Source: CAWKKW01 sp963850345
Lineage (GTDB): Bacteria; Acidobacteriota; Terriglobia; Terriglobales; Acidobacteriaceae
Length of the DNA: 64,000 bases
NCBI GenBank assembly: GCA_963850345.1
Contig: CAWKKW010000010.1
Location: 1 to 64,000 of the forward strand
Direction of reading: 5' to 3'
Part shown: in pieces, positions 12,866 to 22,270 of the stretch
Layout: each line of letters begins with the position of its first letter
How positions within the stretch are numbered: position 1 is the first letter of the stretch
Program-made: the position numbers and the translations under genes
Notes under the pieces: generated by a model
Seen by the model: only the letters and a program-made list of their open reading frames with translations
What the model was told of the DNA's origin: nothing
Database searches by the model: none

Positions 12866-13637
12866 TGCGAAAACCCCACCGAACCGGACGCAGCCTTTCC
12901 AGCCGTCGAAAACCGCTGTCCAGCAAAAGTCCAATCAGCCCGATCATCAACATGGCTGCAACCACCAGGTCATAGCGCTTGCCGGAGTTTCTCGAATCGA
13001 TGATCAGATACCCCAGACCCGAATCGACTGCCACCATCTCCGCAGCCACCACCACCAGCCAAGCAATTCCCAATGCGATCCGCAGCCCGATCAGAATCTG
13101 CGGAAGTGCCGCGGGAAAGATCACACGAGTAAGTATCTGCGACTGCGACAAACCGAAATTTCTGCCCGCCCGCCGATAGAACGAAGGCACGCTCGCAACG
13201 CCACCCACCGTCGACACCACAATGGGAAAGAACGCGCCGAGAAAGATCAGGAACGCCGCCGCATGATCACCAATGCCAAAGAAGATGATCGCCAGCGGTA
13301 TCCATGCAATCGGGCTGATCGGCCGCAGTATCTGCAGGGCCGGATTCACGACCTCGTTCGCCTTCGGATACCACCCGAGCAGCAATCCTGTAGGAATGCC
13401 AAGCAGCACAGCCGAGCCAAACCCGATCGCGACCCGCCGCAACGAGTCCGCGATATCCGCCCACAACACATGCTTGCGTACTAACTCGGCCAATCCTTTC
13501 CACACGTCCATCGGCGAGGGAAACACCTTTGTGCCGGTCCATGCAACAGACAAGTGCCACACCACGACCAATGCAGCGGCAGCAAGCAGCGGCCATACTA
13601 GCCTCTCTCCGCGTTCGATAGTGTCGCGCAAGCTCAT
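12855..13637 (-). CDS. ABC importer permease 2, SsuC/TauC-like
   Basis: 260 aa, about six membrane helices, with the EAA-loop region GRNFGLSQSQILTRVIFPAALPQILIG-like (near residue 165) that contacts the ATPase. It is similar along its whole length to the other permease of this operon (PISPIAWIPLAI versus PISPLAWIPIAI; ALGIAWLVVVAAEM versus TLGIAWLVVVAAEM), so the pair arose by duplication and probably forms a heterodimer. Start ATG 13637 overlaps the ATPase stop by 4 nt; its end overlaps the binding-protein start by 11 nt. Confidence 0.9.
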   Translation of the reverse strand: MSLRDTIERGERLVWPLLAAAALVVVWHLSVAWTGTKVFPSPMDVWKGLAELVRKHVLWADIADSLRRVAIGFGSAVLLGIPTGLLLGWYPKANEVVNPALQILRPISPIAWIPLAIIFFGIGDHAAAFLIFLGAFFPIVVSTVGGVASVPSFYRRAGRNFGLSQSQILTRVIFPAALPQILIGLRIALGIAWLVVVAAEMVAVDSGLGYLIIDSRNSGKRYDLVVAAMLMIGLIGLLLDSGFRRLERLRPVRWGFRNES

Positions 13638-14470
13638 ATGGTGTAAGCCAGCCCTATCTCCTTCAGTATCTCGTCGCGAACCGCAAGGTATCTCGGAGAA
13701 CTTATGTTTCGCGGATGAGCAACATCGACCGTGAGAATTCGCTGCACCTTGGCCGGCCTCGAACTCATCACCACCACCCGGTCTGCCAGTTGCACCGCCT
13801 CGTCAATATCGTGCGTCACAAATACTATCGTTCGCTTTTCCGTCTGCCAGATGCGAAACAACTCGCCGCGCATAATGTGCCGCGTGATCGAATCGAGCGC
13901 TCCAAATGGCTCATCCAGAAAAAGAATGTCGGGATTCACCGCCAGCGCGCGCGCCACCTGCAATCGCTGCTTCATGCCTCCTGAAAGGTCCGACGGGTAC
14001 GTATCCTCGAATCCCTCCAGCCGAACGAGTTGGATGTAATGCGCCACCCGCTGCTGGCGTTCCGCACTCGGCAGCCGGGCCAACCCAAACGCGATGTTTC
14101 CCTGCACCGTAAGCCACGGAAAGACGCCGCGTTCTTGGAACACAAGGATCCGCCGCGGGTCTGGCCCTTTCACCACCTCGCCGTCGATGCGAATGACCCC
14201 GCTGGTCGGCGCAGTGAAGCCTCCCATCGCATTCAGCAGCGTCGACTTGCCGCAGCCCGACGGTCCCACGATGCAGACAAATTCCCCGTCCGCGATATCC
14301 AGGTTTATATCTTCAAGCACCGCGGTCGTGCGTCCGTCACGTTCAAACACCATGCCCACGTGCTCTGCGCGTAACTTGCCGCTTGCCACAGACGATGGCG
14401 TCTCAAATTCTGATCCCGACACTAATCCTCCGGATAACTCCAGCGAAACGATTTCAACCGTTGCAGCCAT
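13634..14470 (-). CDS. ABC importer ATPase, SsuB/NrtD-like
   Basis: 278-aa ATPase: Walker A GPSGCGKST (about residue 69), Q-loop VFQERGVFPWLTV, signature LSGGMKQRLQVARAL, Walker B ILFLDEPFGALD, H-loop VTHDIDEAVQLAD. The DEPFGALD and THDIDEA motifs place it with nitrate/sulfonate/taurine importers. An extra 35-residue N-terminal extension precedes the domain. It is the only ATPase of the operon and sits between the two permeases, overlapping one by 49 nt and the other by 4 nt, which implies translational coupling. Confidence 0.92.
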   Translation of the reverse strand: MAATVEIVSLELSGGLVSGSEFETPSSVASGKLRAEHVGMVFERDGRTTAVLEDINLDIADGEFVCIVGPSGCGKSTLLNAMGGFTAPTSGVIRIDGEVVKGPDPRRILVFQERGVFPWLTVQGNIAFGLARLPSAERQQRVAHYIQLVRLEGFEDTYPSDLSGGMKQRLQVARALAVNPDILFLDEPFGALDSITRHIMRGELFRIWQTEKRTIVFVTHDIDEAVQLADRVVVMSSRPAKVQRILTVDVAHPRNISSPRYLAVRDEILKEIGLAYTI

Positions 14471-15228
14471 TGCATGCCCAGGTCGAGCAGCAGCCCGATC
14501 AACCCGATCACCACCATGCCGGCGACCACAAGGTCATAGCGGTTGCCGGCATTCCGTGCATCCACAATCAGGAATCCCAGCCCCGAGTTCACCGCGATCA
14601 TCTCGGCCGCCACCACCACAAGCCACGCAATCCCGAGCGTGATTCTCAATCCAACCATCAACTGCGGGAACACCGCCGGATACAGCACCCGGCCCACGAA
14701 TGCGCCTGAACTCAAACCGAAGTTGCGCCCCACGTTGATGTACACCGCGGGTATGCTTCGCACCGAATCCATCGCCGTAAGCAGAAGCGGAAAAAAGCAC
14801 GCGATGAAAATGAGAAAGATGGCCGACAAATCGCCGACGCCAAACCACAGAATCGCGATCGGTATCCAGGCAAGAGGCGAGATCGGCCGAAAGATCTGCA
14901 GCAGCGGATTCAAGGCCAACTCCGCGCGCCGGTACCACCCGACCGCCAATCCCAGCGGAATCGCAATCACCGCGGCCAGCAGAAAACCCCAGGTCACCCG
15001 GAACAGAGAGGCCACCACATACTTCAACAGCAGGCCATGCTTCAGCAGTTCTCCAATGCCGCGAGCCACCGCCACCGGGCCAGGCAACAGGTGCGCCGAA
15101 TCGCCAAGCACCGCCACCTGCCACACCGCCAGCAAGACGATGATGAACAGCAACGGGCCGAGCACGTTAGGCACATGCCGGCGAGCTTCTCGGTTCACCT
15201 TGGTTGTCAGCCTTGCCTCCACACCCAC
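14422..15228 (-). CDS. ABC importer permease 1, SsuC/TauC-like
   Basis: 268 aa, first gene of the importer operon. About six membrane helices, with the EAA-type loop GRNFGLSSGAFVGRVLYPAV near residue 170. It is a paralogue of the permease at 12855-13637. The C-terminus overlaps the ATPase gene by 49 nt. Start ATG 15228 is chosen as the first Met; a slightly later start is possible because the first 20 residues are not membrane. The 240-bp region upstream holds no recognised riboswitch. Confidence 0.9.
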   Translation of the reverse strand: MGVEARLTTKVNREARRHVPNVLGPLLFIIVLLAVWQVAVLGDSAHLLPGPVAVARGIGELLKHGLLLKYVVASLFRVTWGFLLAAVIAIPLGLAVGWYRRAELALNPLLQIFRPISPLAWIPIAILWFGVGDLSAIFLIFIACFFPLLLTAMDSVRSIPAVYINVGRNFGLSSGAFVGRVLYPAVFPQLMVGLRITLGIAWLVVVAAEMIAVNSGLGFLIVDARNAGNRYDLVVAGMVVIGLIGLLLDLGMQWLQRLKSFRWSYPED

Positions 15229-15469
15229 ATCGCAACCACGAGACCGTCCCTCGCCGTCCCTCGCGTGCGAGTCTTCGTAAGATAAATCAAGCCCGCAGCA
15301 GGGAATCGCGCCAACCCCGCGACCGCATCGGGATTGCTGCCTATCTTATCTGCAAGGCAATGGCCGCGCCCCCACCCAAAGTTGGAGACGCGGCTACCTG
15401 TCGATTGGATAGTGCTTCGTGGGGTTCGAAAGGCCGCAGTCGCCACACGGCCCGGGCGGTCGCCGAAGG

Positions 15470-16333
15470 CTATTCTGTTGTGTAGCGAATCTCGAGCCGG
15501 CGAATGCGCACACACGAATAGGTCAGCACCACCCCGATCAGGGCTAGCAGACCCAGCGTCGCCGCCACTGCGGATACGGGCTCAGTCTCGACCGTTAGCA
15601 GCGCGAAAATCCCATCGGATTGCACCGTCACCGGCATCAGGTGCGCCAGATACGACGCCACGCTGACGCGTTGCAGCAGCGCAGGCAGCACCGGGTTGAT
15701 CGCTTCCCATCCGAGAACCAGCATGGCTGCCGGCATCGGATTCCTGAACATCATGCTGAGCAGAAGAAACACGGCTCCGTACCCCAGGCATGCCAGCACA
15801 ATGATCATGAGATACGCCTCGCACTGCGCAAGCCCCGGGCCGTGAAATATATATTCCCGTCCTGCTGCGCCATACCCGGCGTACATCAAAGCGCAATCCA
15901 CCAACACCGCTCCGCCGAATAGCACAATCGAACTGATCGAACCTGCCGCGAACTTCCCCAGCAACAATACCTCGCGCCTCACCGGCGACAGCAGATAGTA
16001 GTGCAGGCTTCGCTCGATCATCTCTCCGCGAATCAGCCGCGAAAAAATTCCCAGGCAGCCAAAGAACACTCCCAGACGCACGTAATAGAGCTGCACGATC
16101 CCTGCAAGCACGTTGGTATCAATGCCGATCGTCGTAGCATTGTGCCGGTCTATCATCGTATGCAGCAGAATGATCAGGGTTGGGATAAACGCCAGCAGGT
16201 ACACCCAACTCGCCTTCCACGAGAACAGGTTCCTATGCAGTTCAATGCGAACCACGCGGTTAAACTGCACCCACCACAAGCTCCACGGCTGGCGTCTCAG
16301 TTCCTGTACAAAGCTTGTCTGCTGCGTCGCCAT
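15470..16333 (-). CDS. ABC-2 type transporter permease B
   Basis: 287 aa with about six membrane helices (first at about residues 45-62, LLAFIPTLIILLH; last near the C-terminus, LGLLALIGVVLTYSCV). ABC-2 permeases export lipids, glycans, peptides or drugs together with a separate ATPase. It is the last gene of the ECF-FecR-ABC operon, and its start overlaps the stop of ATPase B by 1 nt. The substrate cannot be deduced. Confidence 0.85.
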   Translation of the reverse strand: MATQQTSFVQELRRQPWSLWWVQFNRVVRIELHRNLFSWKASWVYLLAFIPTLIILLHTMIDRHNATTIGIDTNVLAGIVQLYYVRLGVFFGCLGIFSRLIRGEMIERSLHYYLLSPVRREVLLLGKFAAGSISSIVLFGGAVLVDCALMYAGYGAAGREYIFHGPGLAQCEAYLMIIVLACLGYGAVFLLLSMMFRNPMPAAMLVLGWEAINPVLPALLQRVSVASYLAHLMPVTVQSDGIFALLTVETEPVSAVAATLGLLALIGVVLTYSCVRIRRLEIRYTTE

Positions 16334-17274
16334 TACGCGTCACTCCCCTCAGCGCCAATCAGGTATTGATAGATCGCGTTTGCATCATCGTCCGCGGGAG
16401 CTACCGTCTCGATCTTCACCACGCCTTCGACCGCGATGTCGTTGATCATGGAGTAGAACTGGTCGATGTCTCCGGTCCGCAGAAAAACGCCCCGGCCGTC
16501 TGTATGTATCCGCGCTTCTACACAATGGTTGATGGCAAACATGCGCGAAGCGAGTAATTCAGGATGATCGCAGCGAATCAGCACCTGCATCGGCTTCTCG
16601 CGAACTTCCTGTCGGACATGGTGAATATCGCCTTCCGCGATCAGGTAACCGCCGGTGATCAGAACCACGCGGTCTGAGATGCGGTCGACCTCCTCGAGAA
16701 TGTGGCTCGAGATCAACACGTGCATGCCCTTCCGCCCAAGCTCTTCGAACAACGCCATCGATTCGGCGCGAGCCATGGGGTCGAGCCCGTTCAGCGGCTC
16801 GTCTAGGACCAGCACTCGCGGATGATGCGCGATCGCTTGAGCCAGCCGTATCTTCTGCCGCATCCCTTTGCTGTACCCTGCGATCTTGCGATCGACCGCG
16901 TCGCCCAACTGCACCCTCTCGCACGATTCGATCGCGAGCCTGTGCGCTTCGTCATAACTCATCCCGTGCAGCATCAACCCATCCATGACGAATTGCCAAC
17001 CTGTCAGCCCGCGCGGAAACGAATCGAACTGCGTGCAATAGCCCACGTTGCGGAAGAACTCGTAACCTTCGCCGGGATTCAGACCGAGCACCGAGACACT
17101 TCCGCGTGAGGGCTGCACCAGCCCTGTCATCAGGTTCATCAGCGTGGTCTTGCCCGAGCCGTTCGGCCCCACCAGCGTCGTGATTCCGGGGGGCAGCGAC
17201 AGCGAGATACGATTGACGCCTAAAACCTCACCGTAGAACTTGGAGACATCGTCGAAGACAATCCGGTCGTTCAT
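16333..17274 (-). CDS. ABC-2 type exporter ATPase B
   Basis: 313 aa: Walker A GPNGSGKTT (about residue 37), signature YSKGMRQKIRLAQAI, Walker B VLVLDEPLNGLDP, H-loop SSHILEEVD, then a C-terminal extension of about 80 residues usual for CcmA/NatA-like exporter ATPases. It overlaps permease A by 4 nt and permease B by 1 nt. The pair B is similar in design but not identical to pair A upstream, so the operon encodes two exporters or one mixed exporter. Confidence 0.92.
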   Translation of the reverse strand: MNDRIVFDDVSKFYGEVLGVNRISLSLPPGITTLVGPNGSGKTTLMNLMTGLVQPSRGSVSVLGLNPGEGYEFFRNVGYCTQFDSFPRGLTGWQFVMDGLMLHGMSYDEAHRLAIESCERVQLGDAVDRKIAGYSKGMRQKIRLAQAIAHHPRVLVLDEPLNGLDPMARAESMALFEELGRKGMHVLISSHILEEVDRISDRVVLITGGYLIAEGDIHHVRQEVREKPMQVLIRCDHPELLASRMFAINHCVEARIHTDGRGVFLRTGDIDQFYSMINDIAVEGVVKIETVAPADDDANAIYQYLIGAEGSDA

Positions 17275-18149
17275 CCGCGCACCACTTCCCGCGCACGGAT
17301 GCGTGCGTTCAACATTGCAATCGAGATCAACACAACCAGCCCCAGCATCGAAACAATCGCGGAACTAGGCAGTGCCATCTGCTGGCCGAGCGCATTCGCC
17401 GGAGCGCCCAGCATCCGCTGCCATACTTCTGTAACCATGAAGGGCACATTCAGCAGGAAGCCCCAGCGAGTCCGCAGCACTCCTGTAATCACCCCGCCAA
17501 TCCCCGCAGGTAAAAAGATGGCAGCGAAGATCACCGCCGTTGCCAGCATTCTCCACTTCACCCACGAAGACAACGCCAGCCCCAGGATCGAGAGAAACAG
17601 CACCCACAGCACCGCGCCCGCAAACAACCCGCCCGCGATCATCATGTTCTGGGCCGCCCACGGCGTCGGCGACGAATAGCTCTGATACGCAAACAGCAAC
17701 AGGCAGGGAACCCACGTCACCGCCGACAGGCAGCCGAAAAGCGCAACAAACTTGCCCGCAACATAACCAAACCGCGAGATCGGATGACTGAGCAGAATCG
17801 GCAGCGCATTATCCGCCAGGTCAAAGGTGATGAGCCGAGGCGCAATCCACGCCGCCAGCACCAGCGCAAGCCAGGACTGCGCCTGCAGCACGATCAGGAA
17901 AAATCGCGCATCGATCGCAACGGTCTGCGGGCCGTTCGCGCCGACCAGCATCCTGGCGAGAGGATTGTTCGCGAGATAGATTCCCACCAGCGACAGGACT
18001 GCCGGCAGCAGGCAAAGAACAAACAGGGCGATCGTAATCTTCGACGACCAGATCTCTGCGAAGCCGTATCGCGCAAGCACAAGAATCCGCGATCCCTTCG
18101 GAGTAAGTCGGCCCGTGTATGCGCGGTAGTTATGCTTGTAGATAGACAT
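17271..18149 (-). CDS. ABC-2 type transporter permease A
   Basis: 292 aa, about six membrane helices (first near residues 38-58, ITIALFVLCLLPAVLSLVGIY) with a conserved LISHPISR-like cytoplasmic stretch (LLSHPISRFGYVAGK) seen in ABC-2 permeases. Its start overlaps ATPase A by 20 nt and its stop overlaps ATPase B by 4 nt, giving an unbroken, translationally coupled block. Confidence 0.85.
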   Translation of the reverse strand: MSIYKHNYRAYTGRLTPKGSRILVLARYGFAEIWSSKITIALFVLCLLPAVLSLVGIYLANNPLARMLVGANGPQTVAIDARFFLIVLQAQSWLALVLAAWIAPRLITFDLADNALPILLSHPISRFGYVAGKFVALFGCLSAVTWVPCLLLFAYQSYSSPTPWAAQNMMIAGGLFAGAVLWVLFLSILGLALSSWVKWRMLATAVIFAAIFLPAGIGGVITGVLRTRWGFLLNVPFMVTEVWQRMLGAPANALGQQMALPSSAIVSMLGLVVLISIAMLNARIRAREVVRG

Positions 18150-19080
18150 GTTCTTTAGGCCGCCAGGCTTCGTTGTCCATTGCTTTCAGGAAAATGTCTT
18201 CGAGCGAGTCGCGACGCTGATGCATCCGCCGAATCTGCACACCCTGTTCCGCGGCAATCACGTATAGGTCGCGCGCCTCGATAATCTCAGGAAGAACCAC
18301 CTTGATCCTTCCGCCCGGAAAACTCGCGCACTCGCAGCCCAGGTTGCGGATGCTGTCCGCGAATCTCTCGGTCGCGCCCACGGTCTCCAGTTCAATGAAG
18401 CTGCGATTCGAGTGGCGTTCCGCTTCCAGATCACACAGCGCCGCGATCTGGCCGTTCTTCAGGATCAGCACTTCATCGCAGGTTTCGTCGATGTCCCGCA
18501 GCAGGTGCGATGAGATCAGCAGCCGAATGCTGCCTTCTTCGCGAATCTCCTGCAGCAGCCGTATCATCCGTTGACGCGCAACCGGGTCCAATCCGTTGGT
18601 CGGCTCATCGAGAATGAGCAGCCTCGGCCCATGGGCAAGCGCCTGGGCCAGCTTGACCAACTGCTTCATCCCCAGCGAATACGTGCTCACCTTGCGATAC
18701 CGCACTTCGCCCAGCCCCACATAGAAGAGGGCTTCATGCGCGCGTTCCAGCGCCTGCTCCCGAGGCAGGCCCGCAAGCTCTGCCATGTAGCGCACAAAGC
18801 GCACCCCACTGATGTTGCCGATAAAGGAGTCGCTCTCCGGCATGTAGCCGATGCGACCCCTTATCTCCGCCCGGTCGCGATGCACGTCCAGGTCGAAGAT
18901 CCGCGCGCTTCCTGCAGCAGGCGCATGAAATCCCAGCAGCGTGTTAATGAGCGTGGATTTTCCTGCGCCGTTCGGCCCCAGCAACCCGATGGCGCGCCCC
19001 TTCAGCACCCCCGTCAATCCATTCAGGACCATCCGCTTCCCGAGCTGGACCTGCAACGCGTTGAGTTCGATCACGCTCAT
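18130..19080 (-). CDS. ABC-2 type exporter ATPase A
   Basis: 316 aa: Walker A GPNGAGKST, signature YSLGMKQLVKLAQAL, Walker B LLILDEPTNGLDP, H-loop SSHLLRDIDE, plus a C-terminal domain ending with the operon-coupled tail. It follows the FecR-domain gene by 19 nt. With permease A it makes the first of the two exporter units in this operon. Confidence 0.92.
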   Translation of the reverse strand: MSVIELNALQVQLGKRMVLNGLTGVLKGRAIGLLGPNGAGKSTLINTLLGFHAPAAGSARIFDLDVHRDRAEIRGRIGYMPESDSFIGNISGVRFVRYMAELAGLPREQALERAHEALFYVGLGEVRYRKVSTYSLGMKQLVKLAQALAHGPRLLILDEPTNGLDPVARQRMIRLLQEIREEGSIRLLISSHLLRDIDETCDEVLILKNGQIAALCDLEAERHSNRSFIELETVGATERFADSIRNLGCECASFPGGRIKVVLPEIIEARDLYVIAAEQGVQIRRMHQRRDSLEDIFLKAMDNEAWRPKEHVYLQA

Positions 19081-19099
19081 TGCATCCTCTTACGTTGTC

Positions 19100-21661
19100 T
19101 TACTCGTGGTGGTTCCCGATAAGTGCGCCCAATGTCAGAAAATCGAAGCCGAAGAGGCGGCTGTTGCTCGCAGCTTCAATCGTATTCGCTTCACCCCACG
19201 CACAGACTGCCGTCGGCTTCGAATCGGCCGCCAACTCCCGAAGCGCCACCGCCGCGCCTCCGCTCACCTGCGACAGCAGAGGAGTGAGCACCGGGCTGAG
19301 ATTTTGATACGCGATGGCCGAGTAGTTCTCATTCTCGTCCTTGGGCAGTAAGGCTTTGAAGGCCGCCGAACGCGCCAGCGACGTGCCCGTGGTATGCGTG
19401 TGCAGCGCGTCCATCAGCAGTGCCCGGGTCGGCGCCACAATCATGTAACCGTCAGAGAACGTATAGTGCGCCAGCTCCTTGCCGCTGGTCAGATCGTGCA
19501 CCAGGTAGTAGCGCTGGCTGCCCACGTCCTTCCATTCAATCGTGACCTGGTGCGCATCTTTGCCTTGGTGCTGGGTCTGAACCGCCTGCAGCAGCCTCTC
19601 CAGCGTCTTCTCCAGCCGCTCAGAGTCGTACACCTCGACCACCATCTTCCATGACGGCGTCGGCAAGATCGGGCCGTCCAGCGACATCAGCGCATCTCCG
19701 CCAAAGTTCGCTGCCAGGTCTTCGCGCAGGTTAATCTGCAGCTTCGACTCGGCATCGCTCAGCTCCTGTTGCGCACCTCTGTCCCTGGTTGCGGCCATGG
19801 CCAGCATATCGTCGACGATGGCCTTCGGATCCTTCGACAACATCGCCACCGCGAGCGATGCATTCTGCGAAACAAAGTCCAGAGAACCGATCGCCGCGGG
19901 CGCGCCCAGCCACGACGCCACGCCCTTCCGAGCCCCAGCGAATTGCAGGCTCAGGTGGTTCTCCGGCTCCCCACTCTTCTCCCGATGCTCCGCGATCAGA
20001 TACTGCATGTCTTCAATGCCTGTCTGATTTAGCTCAGACGCCTCATTGCCGTGATGCGTCGCGACCGCGAACCCGTGCCGCACGATCTGCTTCAAATCGG
20101 CTGCGAGAATCACTCCGGCGCCTCGCCCGTACGCACCCGAAATCTGTTTGCCAAAGTCGCTCGTCTCGAAGCCGCTCGCGCCCGCATTGAGTTGCGAGTT
20201 GATCTCCTTCAGCGTCGCTACGCTGTTGGACATAACCAGCTCGTGATCCCGGACCAGCGCATACTCTACACCCTGCGAACCAGCCGGCAACGTCGCGAGT
20301 TCCTTCTGATCGAGAACAACCACACCCTTGCCGCCGTCGATCTCCGCAAACTCGGTCTTCAATACCTCGGCCAGGCCACCCTGCTTTACATCCGCGAGAA
20401 TCGCGTGCTCCGGCCCGCCTGCGCGATTCAATCCAACCACTACCACCTCATCGCCAAGATACTGGCTGATCTGGTGAATCTTTCCGATCACGCCGTCGAG
20501 TTCGGCTGCGTTCCGGCCCTTCCCGCCGCTCCACCACTGTCGCAGTGCAGGGCTCTTCTGCAGCTGATCTTGAAAGATCGAGTTCGCCTCACTCAAGAAC
20601 TCGCCCAGGTTCGGCACGCTTACATACAGCAGCGTCTCACTCGGAACGCGCTTCAGCAGGTCGCTCGCATACCGCGGCTCGGGAAACGGAATCTGCTCGA
20701 TTCGACGTTGCAGCACAGCGAACTGCCCCATCAGCACCAGGTACTTGTCGCGATCCGGGCTCCACGCTATCTGTTCGGCCACCGGAACCGCGTCCAGATT
20801 GTCGCTGGTCGCCACCTGCTCCCCGGCATGCATCACCGTTTCAGTTCCCGCATGCGCCACATTCACCGTGCCCTGCACTACGGCCACGCGTGAACCCTTC
20901 ATGCCTGCATTGACAGAGAACACAGTGCCAGTCACCGCCACGCGGCAATCCGGAGTCTTCACATACAGGTGCCCCGAGGTGCGATGGGCCGCCTCGACGA
21001 TCACCGCACCGTGGTCCAGGGCCACCGTCATGTTCCGTCCGCGCGCACCGATTCCCAACGCGCTTCGTTCGCCAATCTCTACTCTCGATCCATCCGCCAG
21101 CCGGATCACCGCCCGCGAGCCGCCGCTGGTCCGCAGCAGATCGCCTTCCTGCAAACTATCTCCCGCCGATAGCCGGCGATCGCTTCCGTTCGCAATGTCA
21201 TATGCCGAACCGTCAATCGATTGCACCTCGGCGCGCACGCCCTGAGGCACCTGCCAGTAAATCCTGTAGACGAAGACAGACGTGACCAGCAACCCGATGC
21301 ATGCAGCCAATCCCCAGCCGTACGCGCGCGGTCTCCACATCGCAGCCTTCCGCGCTGCCACTGGAGCAGTCCAGTCCAGACGGCGGCCCGCCTGGTAAGA
21401 ACGGCAGGTGCTGCATTCGCGCAAATGCGCCGCGATCAGCATCCCACGTCGCTCAGGCACCTGTCCCGCCCGGTACGCCGGCAACAGCGATTGTACGTCT
21501 GCGCAGCTATGAATCATCTCGACTGCCGACTGCTTTGAGAACTCGATCCCGAGCCGCTCCGCCACTCGCTCCGCCGCCGTGTTCAACGTCGCCACCTCCG
21601 GCTCGTCGCTCTGTACTGCACGAATGGCACGCTGCACCCGCACTTCGTCATCGTTTCTCAT
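19100..21661 (-). CDS. Zinc-finger anti-sigma-like / FecR-domain membrane protein with large periplasmic domain
   Basis: 853 aa. The N-terminal cytoplasmic part has His/Cys residues (HSC at 51-53, HLRECSTC at 79-86) typical of zf-HC2 anti-sigma domains. One membrane helix follows at about 114-136, then a FecR-like domain (about 150-260: LQEGDLLRTSGGSRAVIRLADGS, VAVTGTVFSV) and a periplasmic region of about 550 residues resembling DUF3352. It overlaps the ECF sigma gene by 4 nt and precedes two ABC exporters. The likely role is to hold the sigma factor at the membrane and release it on a periplasmic signal. The large C-terminal domain on an anti-sigma protein is unusual. Confidence 0.82.
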   Translation of the reverse strand: MRNDDEVRVQRAIRAVQSDEPEVATLNTAAERVAERLGIEFSKQSAVEMIHSCADVQSLLPAYRAGQVPERRGMLIAAHLRECSTCRSYQAGRRLDWTAPVAARKAAMWRPRAYGWGLAACIGLLVTSVFVYRIYWQVPQGVRAEVQSIDGSAYDIANGSDRRLSAGDSLQEGDLLRTSGGSRAVIRLADGSRVEIGERSALGIGARGRNMTVALDHGAVIVEAAHRTSGHLYVKTPDCRVAVTGTVFSVNAGMKGSRVAVVQGTVNVAHAGTETVMHAGEQVATSDNLDAVPVAEQIAWSPDRDKYLVLMGQFAVLQRRIEQIPFPEPRYASDLLKRVPSETLLYVSVPNLGEFLSEANSIFQDQLQKSPALRQWWSGGKGRNAAELDGVIGKIHQISQYLGDEVVVVGLNRAGGPEHAILADVKQGGLAEVLKTEFAEIDGGKGVVVLDQKELATLPAGSQGVEYALVRDHELVMSNSVATLKEINSQLNAGASGFETSDFGKQISGAYGRGAGVILAADLKQIVRHGFAVATHHGNEASELNQTGIEDMQYLIAEHREKSGEPENHLSLQFAGARKGVASWLGAPAAIGSLDFVSQNASLAVAMLSKDPKAIVDDMLAMAATRDRGAQQELSDAESKLQINLREDLAANFGGDALMSLDGPILPTPSWKMVVEVYDSERLEKTLERLLQAVQTQHQGKDAHQVTIEWKDVGSQRYYLVHDLTSGKELAHYTFSDGYMIVAPTRALLMDALHTHTTGTSLARSAAFKALLPKDENENYSAIAYQNLSPVLTPLLSQVSGGAAVALRELAADSKPTAVCAWGEANTIEAASNSRLFGFDFLTLGALIGNHHE

Positions 21662-22224
21662 CGCTGTCTCCCGTCCAGTTCCTTCAGCCGCTTTTTTAGC
21701 CTCGCCCGCGCATGGTGCAGCGTCACCGCCACCACCGCCTGCGAAGTGCCCATCAACGCCGCAATTTCTCCGTTACTCGCTTCTTCTAGATACCGCAGCG
21801 TGAACATCTCCGCGGTTCGAGGCGATAGCTCACCGATCGCGCGTCTCAGCTCGTCCCTCAACTCGCGATCGCTACTCTCCCGCTCCGGCGAACTCCCGAA
21901 TCCCGTCGAAGCAATCCCCGCCGCACTCTCCACCGGTTCCTGCGCAGCGGTTCGCCTTCGTCGCAGCAGGTCGAGCGCACCGTTGATCGCCGCGCGATAC
22001 AGATAGCTGCCTGCGTTGGCGACCGGAGCCTCACCCGCCGCCAACCGAAGAAAGACCGTCTGCGCCACATCCTCCGCATCGGCCATGCTGCCGGTGATCC
22101 GGTAAGCCGCCCTCAACACGCGCCGATGATGCTCGCCAAACAGTGTCGCGAGATCCACATTGCTTCCTGTTAACGGTACGATTGCGTTTCCGACCGCCAC
22201 TGGCTCACCTTCTTGAGTCTTCAT
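21658..22224 (-). CDS. ECF-subfamily RNA polymerase sigma factor
   Basis: 188 aa with region 2 (about 28-95; YRITGSMADAEDVAQTVFLRL, which melts the -10) and region 4 (about 130-182; LSPRTAEMFTLRYLEEASNGEIAALMGTS is the HTH that reads the -35). Regions 1 and 3 are absent, as in all ECF sigmas. It is the first gene of a six-gene operon; its stop overlaps the anti-sigma-like gene by 4 nt. An ECF-type promoter (GGAACT-N16-CGTAA) precedes it, suggesting autoregulation. Confidence 0.92.
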   Translation of the reverse strand: MKTQEGEPVAVGNAIVPLTGSNVDLATLFGEHHRRVLRAAYRITGSMADAEDVAQTVFLRLAAGEAPVANAGSYLYRAAINGALDLLRRRRTAAQEPVESAAGIASTGFGSSPERESSDRELRDELRRAIGELSPRTAEMFTLRYLEEASNGEIAALMGTSQAVVAVTLHHARARLKKRLKELDGRQR

Positions 22225-22270
22225 ACAGATGACGCCGCTCCCTGGCGTTTCTTAACTGTGCCGGAGCAGA

